A DNA stretch of 64,000 bases, taken from Hexactinellida sp. DTS-2022. Taxonomy: Eukaryota; Porifera; Hexactinellida. This document shows positions 53,595 to 63,550 of this stretch, one piece after another (the stretch's first letter is position 1; the number at the start of each line of letters is the position of its first letter). Below the pieces are notes generated by a model. That model was not told the origin of the DNA. It worked only from the letters and a program-made list of their open reading frames with translations, and made no database searches. The DNA is taken from the NCBI GenBank assembly GCA_028753945.1, contig JAPNXP010000011.1:1488001-1552000 (forward strand). The letters run 5' to 3'. The position numbers were made by a program, and so were the translations under genes.

Positions 53595-55309
53595 GTGCGA
53601 CGTTATAGATTCCTGTCGATGGGAAGGAGGAAGATTTCGACAAAAAAGCTTACTCAATTCACTGCCGATGCTTTTAAGATCACAACAAAATATAGTATTG
53701 AAGCCGCCACTTATCTATTGACTTACCACAATTTTAGTATGTTCTTCCTGCAGTTTTCTCACAAGACCCATTGGAAAAACTTTTGGACAAGCCAGATAGC
53801 GAAATGGGTGAAACTTTACATTGATATTGTTTGATGTACTCTCAGCAGCCAAAGCACAGCGATTACATCAGTTGCTGAAATACAATATAATTCCTCAAGG
53901 AATTCCAGAGTTTACCTTCCCAGAATGTACAACGCCAGTCAGTTTGGGAGATATAGAGCTAATGCAAGAGATCAGTATTGAGGACACGCAACTTTTCCTT
54001 GATTCAGGCAATACTTTAAAGCACAAAGTATTGTTCATTGCTGGATATATAACATTTAAGCATGGTAAAATAGAAGGGGACCTAGTATCTACTGAATTTC
54101 TACAAGAACTCGACAGGGGAGGGCTGAGAGTGCCAACATTGTCCACGACTTGTTTTGTTCAAACTGCTGTTAATCTTCTAGAGTTACTTCCGAGTGATAA
54201 AAAAAGTTGTCGAACATATGTAATTAAAGTACTTTTTTGATCATCCTCTTGCTGAAGACAATGTAGCTCTATACTCATTAGTTAATACTCTCTTAAAAGC
54301 TCAAGTTAACCACTTCAGTGATCGTGAGACACAGCTTGGATGTCTTCGACGGAGGGAAAAGTTACAAGAAGAAAATTATTCATTGTGAACACTTTTTAGA
54401 TACAGTCAATGTAATGATAATACTTTCTCCATGCTAACAATCATACTAATCTAATCCAAACTGTAACTTAAACATTAGAGGTATAGCAAATAATTATCAC
54501 GACAAAATAGCTCACCATATTATACTACCTATACGCAAATAATATATTTAAATATGCCTAATTTTAACTGTTGTCGTGGTTTTATTAATATTACCATATA
54601 TGGAAAGGTGTGAAAACGGCATAGCTCACATTCCACAAATATTTTTGATAATCCAATATGTCCGTTGGACTCCCAAAATATGACTATGTACCACCTATAC
54701 GACAATAATACATTTCATGTCTAAAGCTAACTGATCTCGAGATTTTAACAATATGACCATATATGGAAAGATGTGAAAACCGCATAACTCACATTCCACA
54801 AATATTTTAGATATTCCAATATGACCGTTGGACTCCTTAACTATGACTTCCTATACGACAATAAAACATTTTATGTGTCTAACTTTAACCGATTACGAAA
54901 TACCTAATGGACCCAAGTTCCTGGACCCGAGAATGAGCGCCTACAGTCCTTATTTAAAGGAGTCTATGGATAAGGTAAACATTTATTCTTGATGGATTAC
55001 CCCTGATTTATTTGTCCCTCTTCAAAGAGCGTGTGACTTAAGAATGTGATATAAATAGATGTCATTTAATATTTATAATTGTCTAACGGACAACTTTACT
55101 TCTATTTTGGACATGTATTCAGAAGTATTAGTTTAGTGTTCTAGTGATCTCAGGATATCACTAAGTCTTTAATTTAGGAATTCCACGAAATGACTAGATA
55201 TTTCAGTAAATTCGTGAAGTACCTGAGTGAAATAGCAATTACGCGAAATCCCTGAAATTTTCAGGGATTTCGCGTAATCACTGGTTTCACTATCTTACTG
55301 TAACATATA

Positions 55310-55413
55310 CAGTCAACTCCGCTTAATATAGAGCCACCGATTAGTCGGTTTCTCCGCTTAATCGGGTCAAAACAACTTGGTCCCGAGGTGGCTCCATTAA
55401 GCGGAGTTGACTG
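55310..55413. mobile_element. 104-bp pogo-like MITE
   Basis: Termini CAGTCAACTCCGCTTAAT / ATTAAGCGGAGTTGACTG with TA on both sides. It sits exactly at the centre of a palindrome formed by two facing copies of the P-type terminal sequence. Confidence 0.9.
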
Positions 55414-55443
55414 TATATGTTACAGTAAGATAGTGAAACCAGT
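55414..55443 (+). repeat. Second, outward-facing P-type terminus
   Basis: TATGTTACAGTAAGATAGTG followed by AAACCAGT matches the left outer end at 49783-49808. Only about 30 bp is present, then sequence changes. Confidence 0.7.
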
Positions 55444-55549
55444 TCTGTACTCACCCACCCTGGTTACACTTGGATTGATATATAACTAGACAATTGTTGT
55501 AATTTATATTTATTGATAGTTGAAAACAATAATATATAAACATATTTAC

Positions 55550-56290
55550 AAATTTCCAACTGACTTTCTTCTCTCGACCTGTATTTTCAAACATCAAACA
55601 ATCAATACACAATTAGCTGGTTACGGGATTATGGCCTTCTAGCTCGTACAATGCAATCCAAATGTGGTGAGGAAATGTATTAGGGTGCCTACGCCAACTC
55701 CCAGGATGGTTACAAGTGGAAATGTCGCGCATCAAGAGTTCCTGTTCAATCCGTTTTGGTTCCTTCTTTCATCTTTCGAAACTTTCGATTACTTCGCTTC
55801 TCCAATTCAAGTATCTGGTGTGAGGACATTCTATCACACGCTATTATGGAGAAGCAGTTGCAGTGGGCACCAGCTACTGTTGTTGATTGGAAGAACTTTA
55901 TGAGGGACATCTGTGTTGAAGAGATCATACAAGATGCTGAACCCTTAGGTGGTCCCGGGATTATCGTTATAACCATCCTTGGAGTTGGCGTAGGCACCCT
56001 CATACATTTCATCGCAACATTTGCATTGCATTGTACGAGCTAAAAGGCCATAATCCCGTACCATTCATAGGCGTAGCATGCGGTTCGGCAGGTCCGGCCA
56101 TGGCCGGACCACTTTTCATTTATTCTACTATATTATATAGGAGGGTCCGATTTTGTCCGGACCACTTTAACTATTTGACCGGAGAGTTTTTAGAGCCGTG
56201 CGACGCCCGTGCCATTCACTGTGTGTTGATAGTTTGAGGCTAGATAATACAGGTGAGGGAGAAGAAAGTCAGTTGGGATGTCGCGGGTGA
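55550..56290. mobile_element. Fold-back Merlin derivative
   Basis: From 55550 to 55967 this matches the first half of the Merlin relic (5862-6276). At about 55968 it switches to an inverted copy of the same 5' end (AACCATCCTTGGAGTTGG onward), running to about 56290 with a 146-bp MITE inserted at 56066. The transposase is cut just before the IDESK motif, so it cannot act. The open frames here are parts of the Merlin sequence, not genes. Confidence 0.8.
56066..56211. mobile_element. 146-bp MITE with 5-bp duplication, copy 2
   Basis: Same family and orientation as 27289-27433. Duplication CCATT at 56061-56065 and 56212-56216. Confidence 0.85.
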
Positions 56291-56576
56291 TAAGTGGGAT
56301 GTGAAGTTGTATGTAATCCATTTAAAGTTTAGAACAAAAATTATCTGTGTTTATATACTAATTGTTTCCTATGGTAGTGACAATATTCAATGTTTGTAAT
56401 ACACTGTGGTTTACTTGGTGGTTGCTAGAAGAAACAATATCTAGTTAGTAACGACAATTTTGCACATTACAATGCAAACACATTCTTTTCGCACATACTC
56501 GTATCTAAAGTAGATTATTTACACAATAATCTGTCTAAATAATTTGATGAAAACTTTATACTACAGACTCTGTTAA

Positions 56577-57116
56577 GGCCAGGTAAATTAATTACAGTAC
56601 AACCTCGTTAGTATGATTACGAACACCAACGGACGGTAAAAATTTGTTCGTAGTATCCGGAATTCATATTAACCTGAGTAATACCAATTGAATAGCCATT
56701 ATAGGGAAATGATTTTGTGGAAACTGCTCGTTCATATCTTCCGCAAATTCGTATTAACTGTTTTCGAACTAACGAGGTTCTACTGTAATTGTTCATCATC
56801 AGATTTTTCAGTAAATACGGATGGAGGACGGGTTAAATTTGTATTTTGTAAATCAGTAATTTGCAAATATCATTATCCTATGCCAAACATTAAATATTAA
56901 TATATATTTAATTTGAAAATCACATGACAATGCCCAAATTATTAAGGTAATGCCCTAAATATAAGACTTATTAAGAATTGATACATTAGAGTACTTTACA
57001 CAAGCTTATAGCTAATATCTGTACAATTATGTCCATAAGATAATAATAAAATGTATGCGGACGGGGGTAAATTTGGGACGGACGGGGATGATAAACAAGT
57101 TTTTTAAAATATGGCC
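56577..57116 (-). mobile_element. Tourist-like MITE split by a pogo-like MITE
   Basis: Starts GGCCAGGTAAATTAAT and ends ATGATAAACAAG...ATGGCC, TAA on both sides (56574-56576 and 57117-57119). Interrupted at 56595. Confidence 0.75.
56595..56785. mobile_element. pogo-like MITE
   Basis: Termini CAGTACAACCTCGTTAGTAT / ACTAACGAGGTTCTACTG, TA at 56593-56594 and 56786-56787. Same family as 38865-39054. Confidence 0.88.
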
Positions 57117-58206
57117 TAATATAATATTTTAATAAAAATACCGCTATACTTTTTTTGAAGTGATCACCTTGAGCAGGCAGAAAAAGTGAGAGAAGTGTTT
57201 TTGCTCATTTATGTTCTCCATCATTTTGTTATTAATATATAAAATTAAGGAGGCGTTTTCAAGTAACTGTAATATATTATTCTATCCCTTCCAAAGAATC
57301 GTTGCATAATTTATCATATGGATGGAGTGAGCTTTACCAAATTACACAGTAACATTAAACAGAATACCTGTGGAGCGAATTAAATAGTAAAATAAATAAT
57401 TCTATAAAAGGATATCACTAAATAATTATGTTCAATTTATACTCATCTCTGGTAGAATTTCGAGGCGCTTCTCTAACACAAAACGGAATGGCGAAACATA
57501 GTATTGTATGGACAATAAACACGTAGTATAATAACTGGGAGCGACGCCTGTCATCAACATTACCTTATCCATCATCTCGCCCTTGTATTATAATTTCAAG
57601 ATGTTTATATAGAATCTTTATTCTTATAATAACAAAATCCTTAAAGAATCTTAAATTATAGGACAAACAATCAAATTTTGTTGACCGATTGAAGCAATTG
57701 CAGGAGCAGTTGCTTCACGGTTTTGTAGATACAGTAGTTTCCTCCTAATAGCAATCTCTATGAAAAGGAATATCTCACTATTATCAACCCCAAACGGTCA
57801 TTTATTGTTATAATATACGGTATATACATATATGTGGAAAATAGCAAGTTTGCAGAGTGAAGCAGTAAAATTGTAATAAAATATAAATTGACAAATTTGT
57901 GATTGCGTAATGAACAGTGTAATTGGAATTCACATGAAACCTCAAATTCGTCACTAGCAAACAAAATTTTAAGCTGTGGCGTCATCAAGAATAACTTGTA
58001 TGCACAAGAGTAACTACTGTAATTGCATTGTTTACACTATAAAAGGCTTCAGTGATGTTATCCATTTTCTCCATAGGATTTGGCTTATCAATTTTTGTCC
58101 GAATTTGGATTTCTTTTACTCTATCTTGATCATTTAGCGAGTTCTAAACGTGTCCATTAGCGTTTTAGCCTAACTCTACTAAATATAGGAGGTGTTTATT
58201 ACTGAA

Positions 58207-58723
58207 GTTGCTTTTCCACAAATTTTTTCCACGAAAACACTCATTTTGTCAAAATGCATTTTATTTGATAACTGATACCTTATATATATTATACTTGAAG
58301 CCCAGTAATAATAAAGTGATCCAATCAATTTTTTTTAAATTCGATCTCCACCATTAAAATTAACCCTTTCTCCCAAATCCTATGGCTCATGTGAATAATT
58401 TTGACCTGGCATTGGGTTCTGACCCGCAATTTAAAATTGTAATAGCTAATCCATGGTGCGGGGCAAAATCTTAAGATAGTCATCCGTAGGATTTTTACCG
58501 CATTGATATTATTACATTAATTATGAGTGTCTTATCGAGCCTATCTCTGTTTTCACAATAACATTATTGAATTGCTATAGCCCTAGCTTATTTACGAATA
58601 TTGTTTGCTTGTCTAAGTCGATAATTATTCAATGTAGATATGTGAACCAATGTTCCCAAGTTATTCTGTTTTCAGATCTATCCACTCTCTTTGTACTTTC
58701 TTTGTAAAAGTATTGATTCTCTT
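58207..58723. other. Gene-free AT-rich stretch
   Basis: No coding signal or recognisable repeat seen. Confidence 0.4.
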
Positions 58724-58959
58724 CAGGCGATCAAACTGGGTGCGCGGTGCGCACCCAGGGGTGCGTGATTTTAAGTAAATACTGGAGGGGTGCGTGAAAT
58801 TGGAATTAATTTGGGTACGCAGTGCGCACCCAGAGTATTTCTAATATTAATTTTTGGATTATTTTGGTAAATGTACTATTTTTGGCAAATTTGGGTGCGC
58901 GATTGAAAAATCAACATCACCTAGGGTGCGCGGATCTCTTAGGGCTTAATGAATGCCTG
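58724..58959. mobile_element. 236-bp hAT MITE with GGGTGCGC motifs
   Basis: Left CAGGCGATCAAACTGG, right TTAATGAATGCCTG, perfect duplication ATTCTCTT at 58716-58723 and 58960-58967. Palindromes such as GGGTGCGCGGTGCGCACCC inside. Confidence 0.82.
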
Positions 58960-59263
58960 ATTCTCTTCGCATTGTTAATGCGAACAAAATACATTATTTT
59001 ATTAAGAATAGAGAAAATATTAATTGTTTTAATTATCTAAACTGTGTCGAATAGGATGTAAAAAATATTAGATTGTCCCTTAGGTTTCTGTAACCACAAT
59101 CTATCTTCATACGTACATCCAACTCTCTAATTGAGCAATTAATGACTTTGTGAGCTAAATTTTGCACTATTACAAATAACTCCATGTGAATGACAATATC
59201 TAGAAAAAATAATAATGTGTGGCCTCCACCACTCCTACAGCCACAATCCAATCCTCTCCATTT

Positions 59264-60447
59264 ATAATTATACGAGCCCTTCGGTCTCGGTCGCTTTGCG
59301 ACAGATCGGTGCTACGCACCTCAAGTTAACGGCCGCTATGCGGCCTTACTCCCCACCGTTGCTACCATGGAAAATGTTAGAGGAAGTTATATACAACTCT
59401 TTCTACCATTTCCATAGTTTTAACTTGTCTACGAATAATTCCCGTCGGAAGCAAACTTCTAGAATGATTTTGAATTTTTCGTTAATTTGTTTACATATTT
59501 TTGGTAAACAACATAACAACAACAAATATTCATATTAGAAATTAAAAATGCGAAATTCGTGTTCAGCACACTTGTTTACCTATAATACCCTTTGAAAGCA
59601 AACTTCTAGGTTGATTTCGAATTTCATTAATTTGTTTACCTATTTTGTGTAAACAACAACAATAAATATTCATATTATAAATTTATAGACGCGAAATTCG
59701 TGTTCAGCATACTTGTTTACCTACAATACCCGTTGAAAGCTAACTTCTAGGTTGATTTTGAATTTTCATTAATTTGTTTACCTATTTTGTGTAAACAACA
59801 ACAACAAATATTCATATTATAAATTTATAAACGCGAAATTCGTGTTCAGCATACTTGTTTACCTATAATACCCGTTGAAAGCTAACTTCTAGGTTGATTT
59901 TGAATTTTAATTAATTTGTTTACCTATTTTGTGTAAACAACAACAACAAATATTAATATGAGAAATTTATAAACGCGAAATTCGTGTTCGGCATACTTGT
60001 TTACCTATAATACCCGTTGAAAGCTAACTTCTAGGTTGATTTTGAATTTTAATTAATTTGTTTACCTATTTTGTGTAAACAACAACAACAAATATTAATA
60101 TGAGAAATTTATAAACGCGAAATTCGTGTTCAGCATACTTGTTTACCTATAATATCCGTTGGAAGCTAACTTCTTGGTTGATTTTTAATTTTCATTAATT
60201 TGTTTACCTATTTTGTGTAAACAACAACAACAAATATTCATATGAGAAATTTATAAACGCGAAATTCGTGTTCAGCATACTTGTTTACCTATTATAAGAA
60301 TTGTTTACCTATTATAACATTTGAAAGTTAGTTTATATCCCAATATTAATTGCGGTTTCTATTCCCCCATCAATTTAATATAATCCGGACAAACACACAC
60401 ACACACAAACAAACAAACAAACAACAATCGAGATTTAATAATATAGA
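59264..60447 (-). mobile_element. Helitron-like non-autonomous element with tandem repeats
   Basis: Reading on the minus strand, it starts at 60447 with TCTATATTATTAAATCTCG and a GT-rich microsatellite (60390-60425), continues through six 142-bp tandem repeats, and ends with a row of mini-hairpins at 59275-59347. Two shorter relatives lie at 38189-38620 and 44573-45142. No Rep/helicase gene. Helitron is the best guess from 5' TC, 3' hairpins and lack of a target duplication. Confidence 0.45.
59410..60310 (-). repeat. Tandem array, 142-bp period, about six copies
   Basis: GCGAAATTCG recurs at 59550, 59691, 59833, 59975, 60117 and 60259, spacing 141-142 bp. Each unit has TTGTTTACCTATTTTGTGTA, AACAACAACAA and CTTGTTTACCTATAATACC. 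Units are nearly identical, indicating recent expansion. Confidence 0.9.
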
Positions 60448-60449
60448 TA

Positions 60450-61048
60450 CAGTAGAACTCTGTTAGTTCGATCTGGTTTAGTCGCACTTCGACTTAATAA
60501 GTACTAACTTGTATTAACAAAGTTTGTCAATTTATATGTATCTCTATGTAGTGTCAAATCGGTTAGTACGTAAACTCCGATAATACGTATTAATTTTTCT
60601 CTTCCGAGGAGGTACGTACCAGTGAAGTGCTCCGTTACTCGGTAACGGTAGCGGATAACTAATGGTAAAACGGGCGTCGACAAGTAACGGTAACGGGCGA
60701 CGCCGAGTAAAGGTAACGGACATCGCCGAGTAACGGTAACGGAAAAAGTAACGTTAACGGACATCCGTTACTTCTAACTAGTTACCGTTATCTTTAATTA
60801 GTTTTCATACCATTACATTATCGTGACACTGTTACCGTTGCTACGTTAAACTTATTCCATTGCTATTACTAAGTTATTTTTAATCAGTTACCGTTACACT
60901 AAGGTATGGTAGTACTGATTACAGTTAGGGGATTAACTTAACAAAAGTAACGGGGTAACGGTAACGGATGAAATAAAGTAACAGTAACGGAGTACGGAAG
61001 ATTTAGTAACGGAGCGCATCACTGGTACTTACTAACCGAGTTATACTG
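60450..61048. mobile_element. pogo-like element containing a hAT MITE
   Basis: Left CAGTAGAACTCTGTTAG, right CTAACCGAGTTATACTG, TA on both sides (60448-60449 and 61049-61050). It abuts the Helitron-like 5' end. Interrupted at 60620. Confidence 0.75.
60620..61024. mobile_element. 405-bp hAT MITE rich in GTAACGG
   Basis: Termini CAGTGAAGTGCTCCGTTAC / GTAACGGAGCGCATCACTG. Flanks GTACGTAC and GTACTTAC match 7 of 8. More than a dozen GTAACGG/CCGTTAC motifs inside. Confidence 0.88.
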
Positions 61049-61317
61049 TATTATAGCAGACCATACTGTTATACTAAAAGACCGAACTGTTATATTAACA
61101 TACCGCACTGTTATATTAACAGACCGTACTAGTATATTAACAGACTGAACTGTTATACTAATCAGTAGAACCTGTTAATAACGGCCACCCAAAGGACTGT
61201 TCAAAAATGGCCATTATGACAGATTACAGCTATGTACAGTAGACTGTGGTATTTTGAGACGCTGTGGTATTCTGATACGCAACTATATAATATAGAAGGC
61301 AAATTTTATTACTCTCT

Positions 61318-63000
61318 TTGTCAACAACTATCACAACACTCACTCAATCATCAAACAAATCAAAACAAATCACACAAATAATCAATCATTTCTATTCTAA
61401 TTTGCTAATGAATTCAGAAGAGTATCAAGAAACTATTCATTTTCTTCGCGAACAAAAATATCCTGAGACAGTACAAGACTCACGGCAAACAAGAAGGAAT
61501 TACAAAAGAAAACTGTCCTCCTATTTCATTGCAGAATCCGACACACTTTTCAAGGTGAGATTTATTTTTTACCCCGAAAAATGATTCGCTATACTAATAA
61601 ATAATCCCATTATTTATATATTAATTAAAATACAGTAGATCCTCTTTAACAGCTACTGTATAACGGTTACTTGTCTATTACGGCCATTTTCCCCTGTCCT
61701 TTCCTGGTCCTTATTACTTAGCAGGTTCTACTATATTTGATTTAATAGTTTTAATAAATCTTCTCCTTAGAGAAACTGGGAGGCACAGAAACTGATTTGG
61801 AAGTTCCATTGAAGTCTCAATTGGATGATATTTATCAAAGGTTCCATGACCAAGTTGGTCATCCAGGGATTCACGTCACTCTTCATTCAGTTCAGCAAAG
61901 ATACACATGGACAGGCATGCACATTGACGTTCGAGATTATGTAGGTTAATATGATAATGAAATTTATTTGAACAATTTATATCGTCATTTTAGTTTGTTT
62001 TCATTGTTTTTTTTTAAATTTACCCTAACAATGTGATAGGTATTTGATGTCTTTATAATTAAAATTGCTTAATTAATAAGAGTAACTGTTATCTACTCAA
62101 AATAGGAACAAGTCGTTACCTTTCAAATTATTGCCAACTGGATCACTCTTGTCCTCATTTTTAAACTACGACCAATCTAATCTTAGACTTCTGCACGAAA
62201 GATTTTCCTATCTCCTAACGATTATATCCCTTAACCTACTATTAGTTCGATTTATTTTCAATTAAAATCAATTTGTAACGTAATGTAGATATATTCATTT
62301 GATTTATTTTACAATTGCTGGGTAAATTGCATTGCAATTATCAATTCAGTACAGTACTACATACTCGAATCAGACGTACCAATTTCTATTTCTAGAAATA
62401 TGTCAGCAGAACTCCGTTAGTGTTTTGATTTTCTGAGTACGTGACAAACAAAATACTTTATCTTATCATTAAGTATGTTTTAAAACTTGTATAATCATAC
62501 ATCTTATTTACACAATTGAACAAGTCAATATTTCGACCTGTGGATTATGCATACAGATAAGACATTGCGTACTTTGTCTTGTTTCCCAAGGCTGGTACGC
62601 CTTAATCGAGTTCTACTATATTTTTATTCATATTGATGTACATCCCAAAATAGCATTAGAATGCAGTGTTAGTGGAACATTTGAGTTGAATCATTCATTT
62701 GCTGTAATCATAATTATTCAGTTCTAGATTGTCTAATTAGTTAAACATTTTATTTCGACGACTAATAGCACTAACATGATTTCGCAAGATCCCAAATTGT
62801 TTTTATATTTATTTTTATAACAGTTAACTTCAATCAACCATTTACGAATTTTATATATTGGTGTAATTAGATATCGATGCTGTAACTAATACAAAATTAA
62901 AAAAAAATGCCATATTATAGTGACTTTCTTGTCTACTAAAGGTAAAGATTTGCCACGAGTGTGAAGTTAGCAGCGAAATCAGCAGCGAAATCCGAGCACA
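61318..63000 (+). pseudogene. Integrase-type zinc-binding domain fossil
   Basis: Short coding-like blocks at about 61410-61555, 61770-61940 and 62940-63000 resemble the N-terminal (H2C2 zinc-binding) region of integrases: a block with HPGIHVTLHSVQQRY and, much farther on, a C-x2-C pair. The relatives could be Ty3/gypsy-type LTR elements, Ginger-type elements or a domesticated gene such as GIN1 or KRBA2. No catalytic core, reverse transcriptase or LTR was recognised. It is treated as a broken old copy; age and number of breaks cannot be judged. Confidence 0.4.
61633..61732. mobile_element. Decayed pogo-like MITE
   Basis: Left CAGTAGATCCTCTTTAACAG preceded by TA, right GCAGGTTCTACTA with the last base changed. 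Lies in non-coding sequence between blocks of the integrase-type fossil. Confidence 0.6.
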
Positions 63001-63009
63001 CTTCTGTAG

Positions 63010-63550
63010 CTAATAAAATGGAAACTAAGACAAATATCAATTAGTCCTTCAAGATTAATAGAGCCTACTTGTCGTACATTGGCCCAATAAATTTTCAAAA
63101 CATTTGGAGATTGGGTCACCCCATGATGAGTTTGCAAAAAAGGTAATTTTTTACGAATTTTGGCATTTAAGTTCTATACTGAGCACACTTGTCAACGTTA
63201 TACAATGCAAACCAAGTCACTTATATAGTTCTCCTTTGGCAGACTTTGAGACTAGTAGCGGTATATTTGCTCAGGAAATTTTCAAACTTATCCGAGATCT
63301 GCTTATGCCATGATGACTTTGCTGACACATGTCTGATTCCCTCTTCCAAACATACATTTTGTTTATTAATATTCTAATACTACAGAAATGTTAATTCTAA
63401 AAGTTTATAAATACTTCTTTCTAAAACTAAACTGTGTTCTATTCTATTCTACTGTTGCTCCATTTAAAAACGCGGTCATCATGTTTCATATTGACAACCT
63501 TAATTAGATATCCTTTCTTTATGTGATTTTTATTATTTTTTATTTTTATT
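63010..63550. other. Gene-free stretch
   Basis: Two short forward frames (about 60-70 codons) overlap in different frames and match nothing I recognise. Otherwise AT-rich, ending in T/A simple repeats before the array-type unit. Confidence 0.4.

Larger units (their letters stand above)
51370..54387 (+). pseudogene. P-type transposase with THAP domain (broken)
   Basis: ATG at 51370 starts MPKCCAAFNCRGNY, then a conserved Trp, C-SSH and PPTYI: a THAP zinc-binding DNA-binding domain of about 80 residues. Later frames carry TAGYIIGYATNATEAVATSA (about 52395), then ISFICDNCPLNQGVYRLLGG and DYVHILKKLRK (52570-52730), as in the RNase H-like core of P-type transposases. The C-terminal domain GYITFKHGK and LDRGGLRVPTLSTT lies at 54045-54150. 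Two hAT MITEs split the gene at 52967 and 53281, and several stops and shifts also separate the frames. It is non-functional but old homology is clear along its whole length. The family cuts and pastes DNA and binds its own ends through THAP. Confidence 0.85.
49785..55306 (+). mobile_element. P-type element with very long inverted repeats
   Basis: Outermost GTTACAGTAAGATAGTGAAA pairs with its complement ending near 55306. Inverted homology continues inward: 49800-49985 with 55140-55280, and 50780-51250 with 54430-54985. The right arm holds an extra partial duplication (54640-54840). The left arm is split by an insertion at 49987-50779. A transposase pseudogene lies between the arms. An 8-bp target duplication could not be recognised. 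Confidence 0.75.
55968..58206 (-). repeat. Inverted duplicate of the 3.8-6.0 kb region
   Basis: Shared in inverted order: Merlin 5' end, a flank with CAATATCTAGTTAGTAACGA (56446), the Tourist-like MITE region, the GGAGCGACGCCTGTCATCAA block (57539), and repeat 'a' ending GGTGTTTATTACTGAAGTTG (58190). MITE contents differ between the two, so insertions followed the duplication. Confidence 0.75.

Noticed and set aside
3786-58206. One giant 54-kb transposon with 2-kb inverted ends
   Set aside because: The interior contains the RasGRP gene and many unrelated elements, no terminal duplication is visible, and repeat 'a' also occurs alone at 45163. Duplication of a composite is simpler.
60504-60764. 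86-codon minus frame with TVTRRCPL..YRYR
   Set aside because: Translation of the GTAACGG repeats in a hAT MITE.
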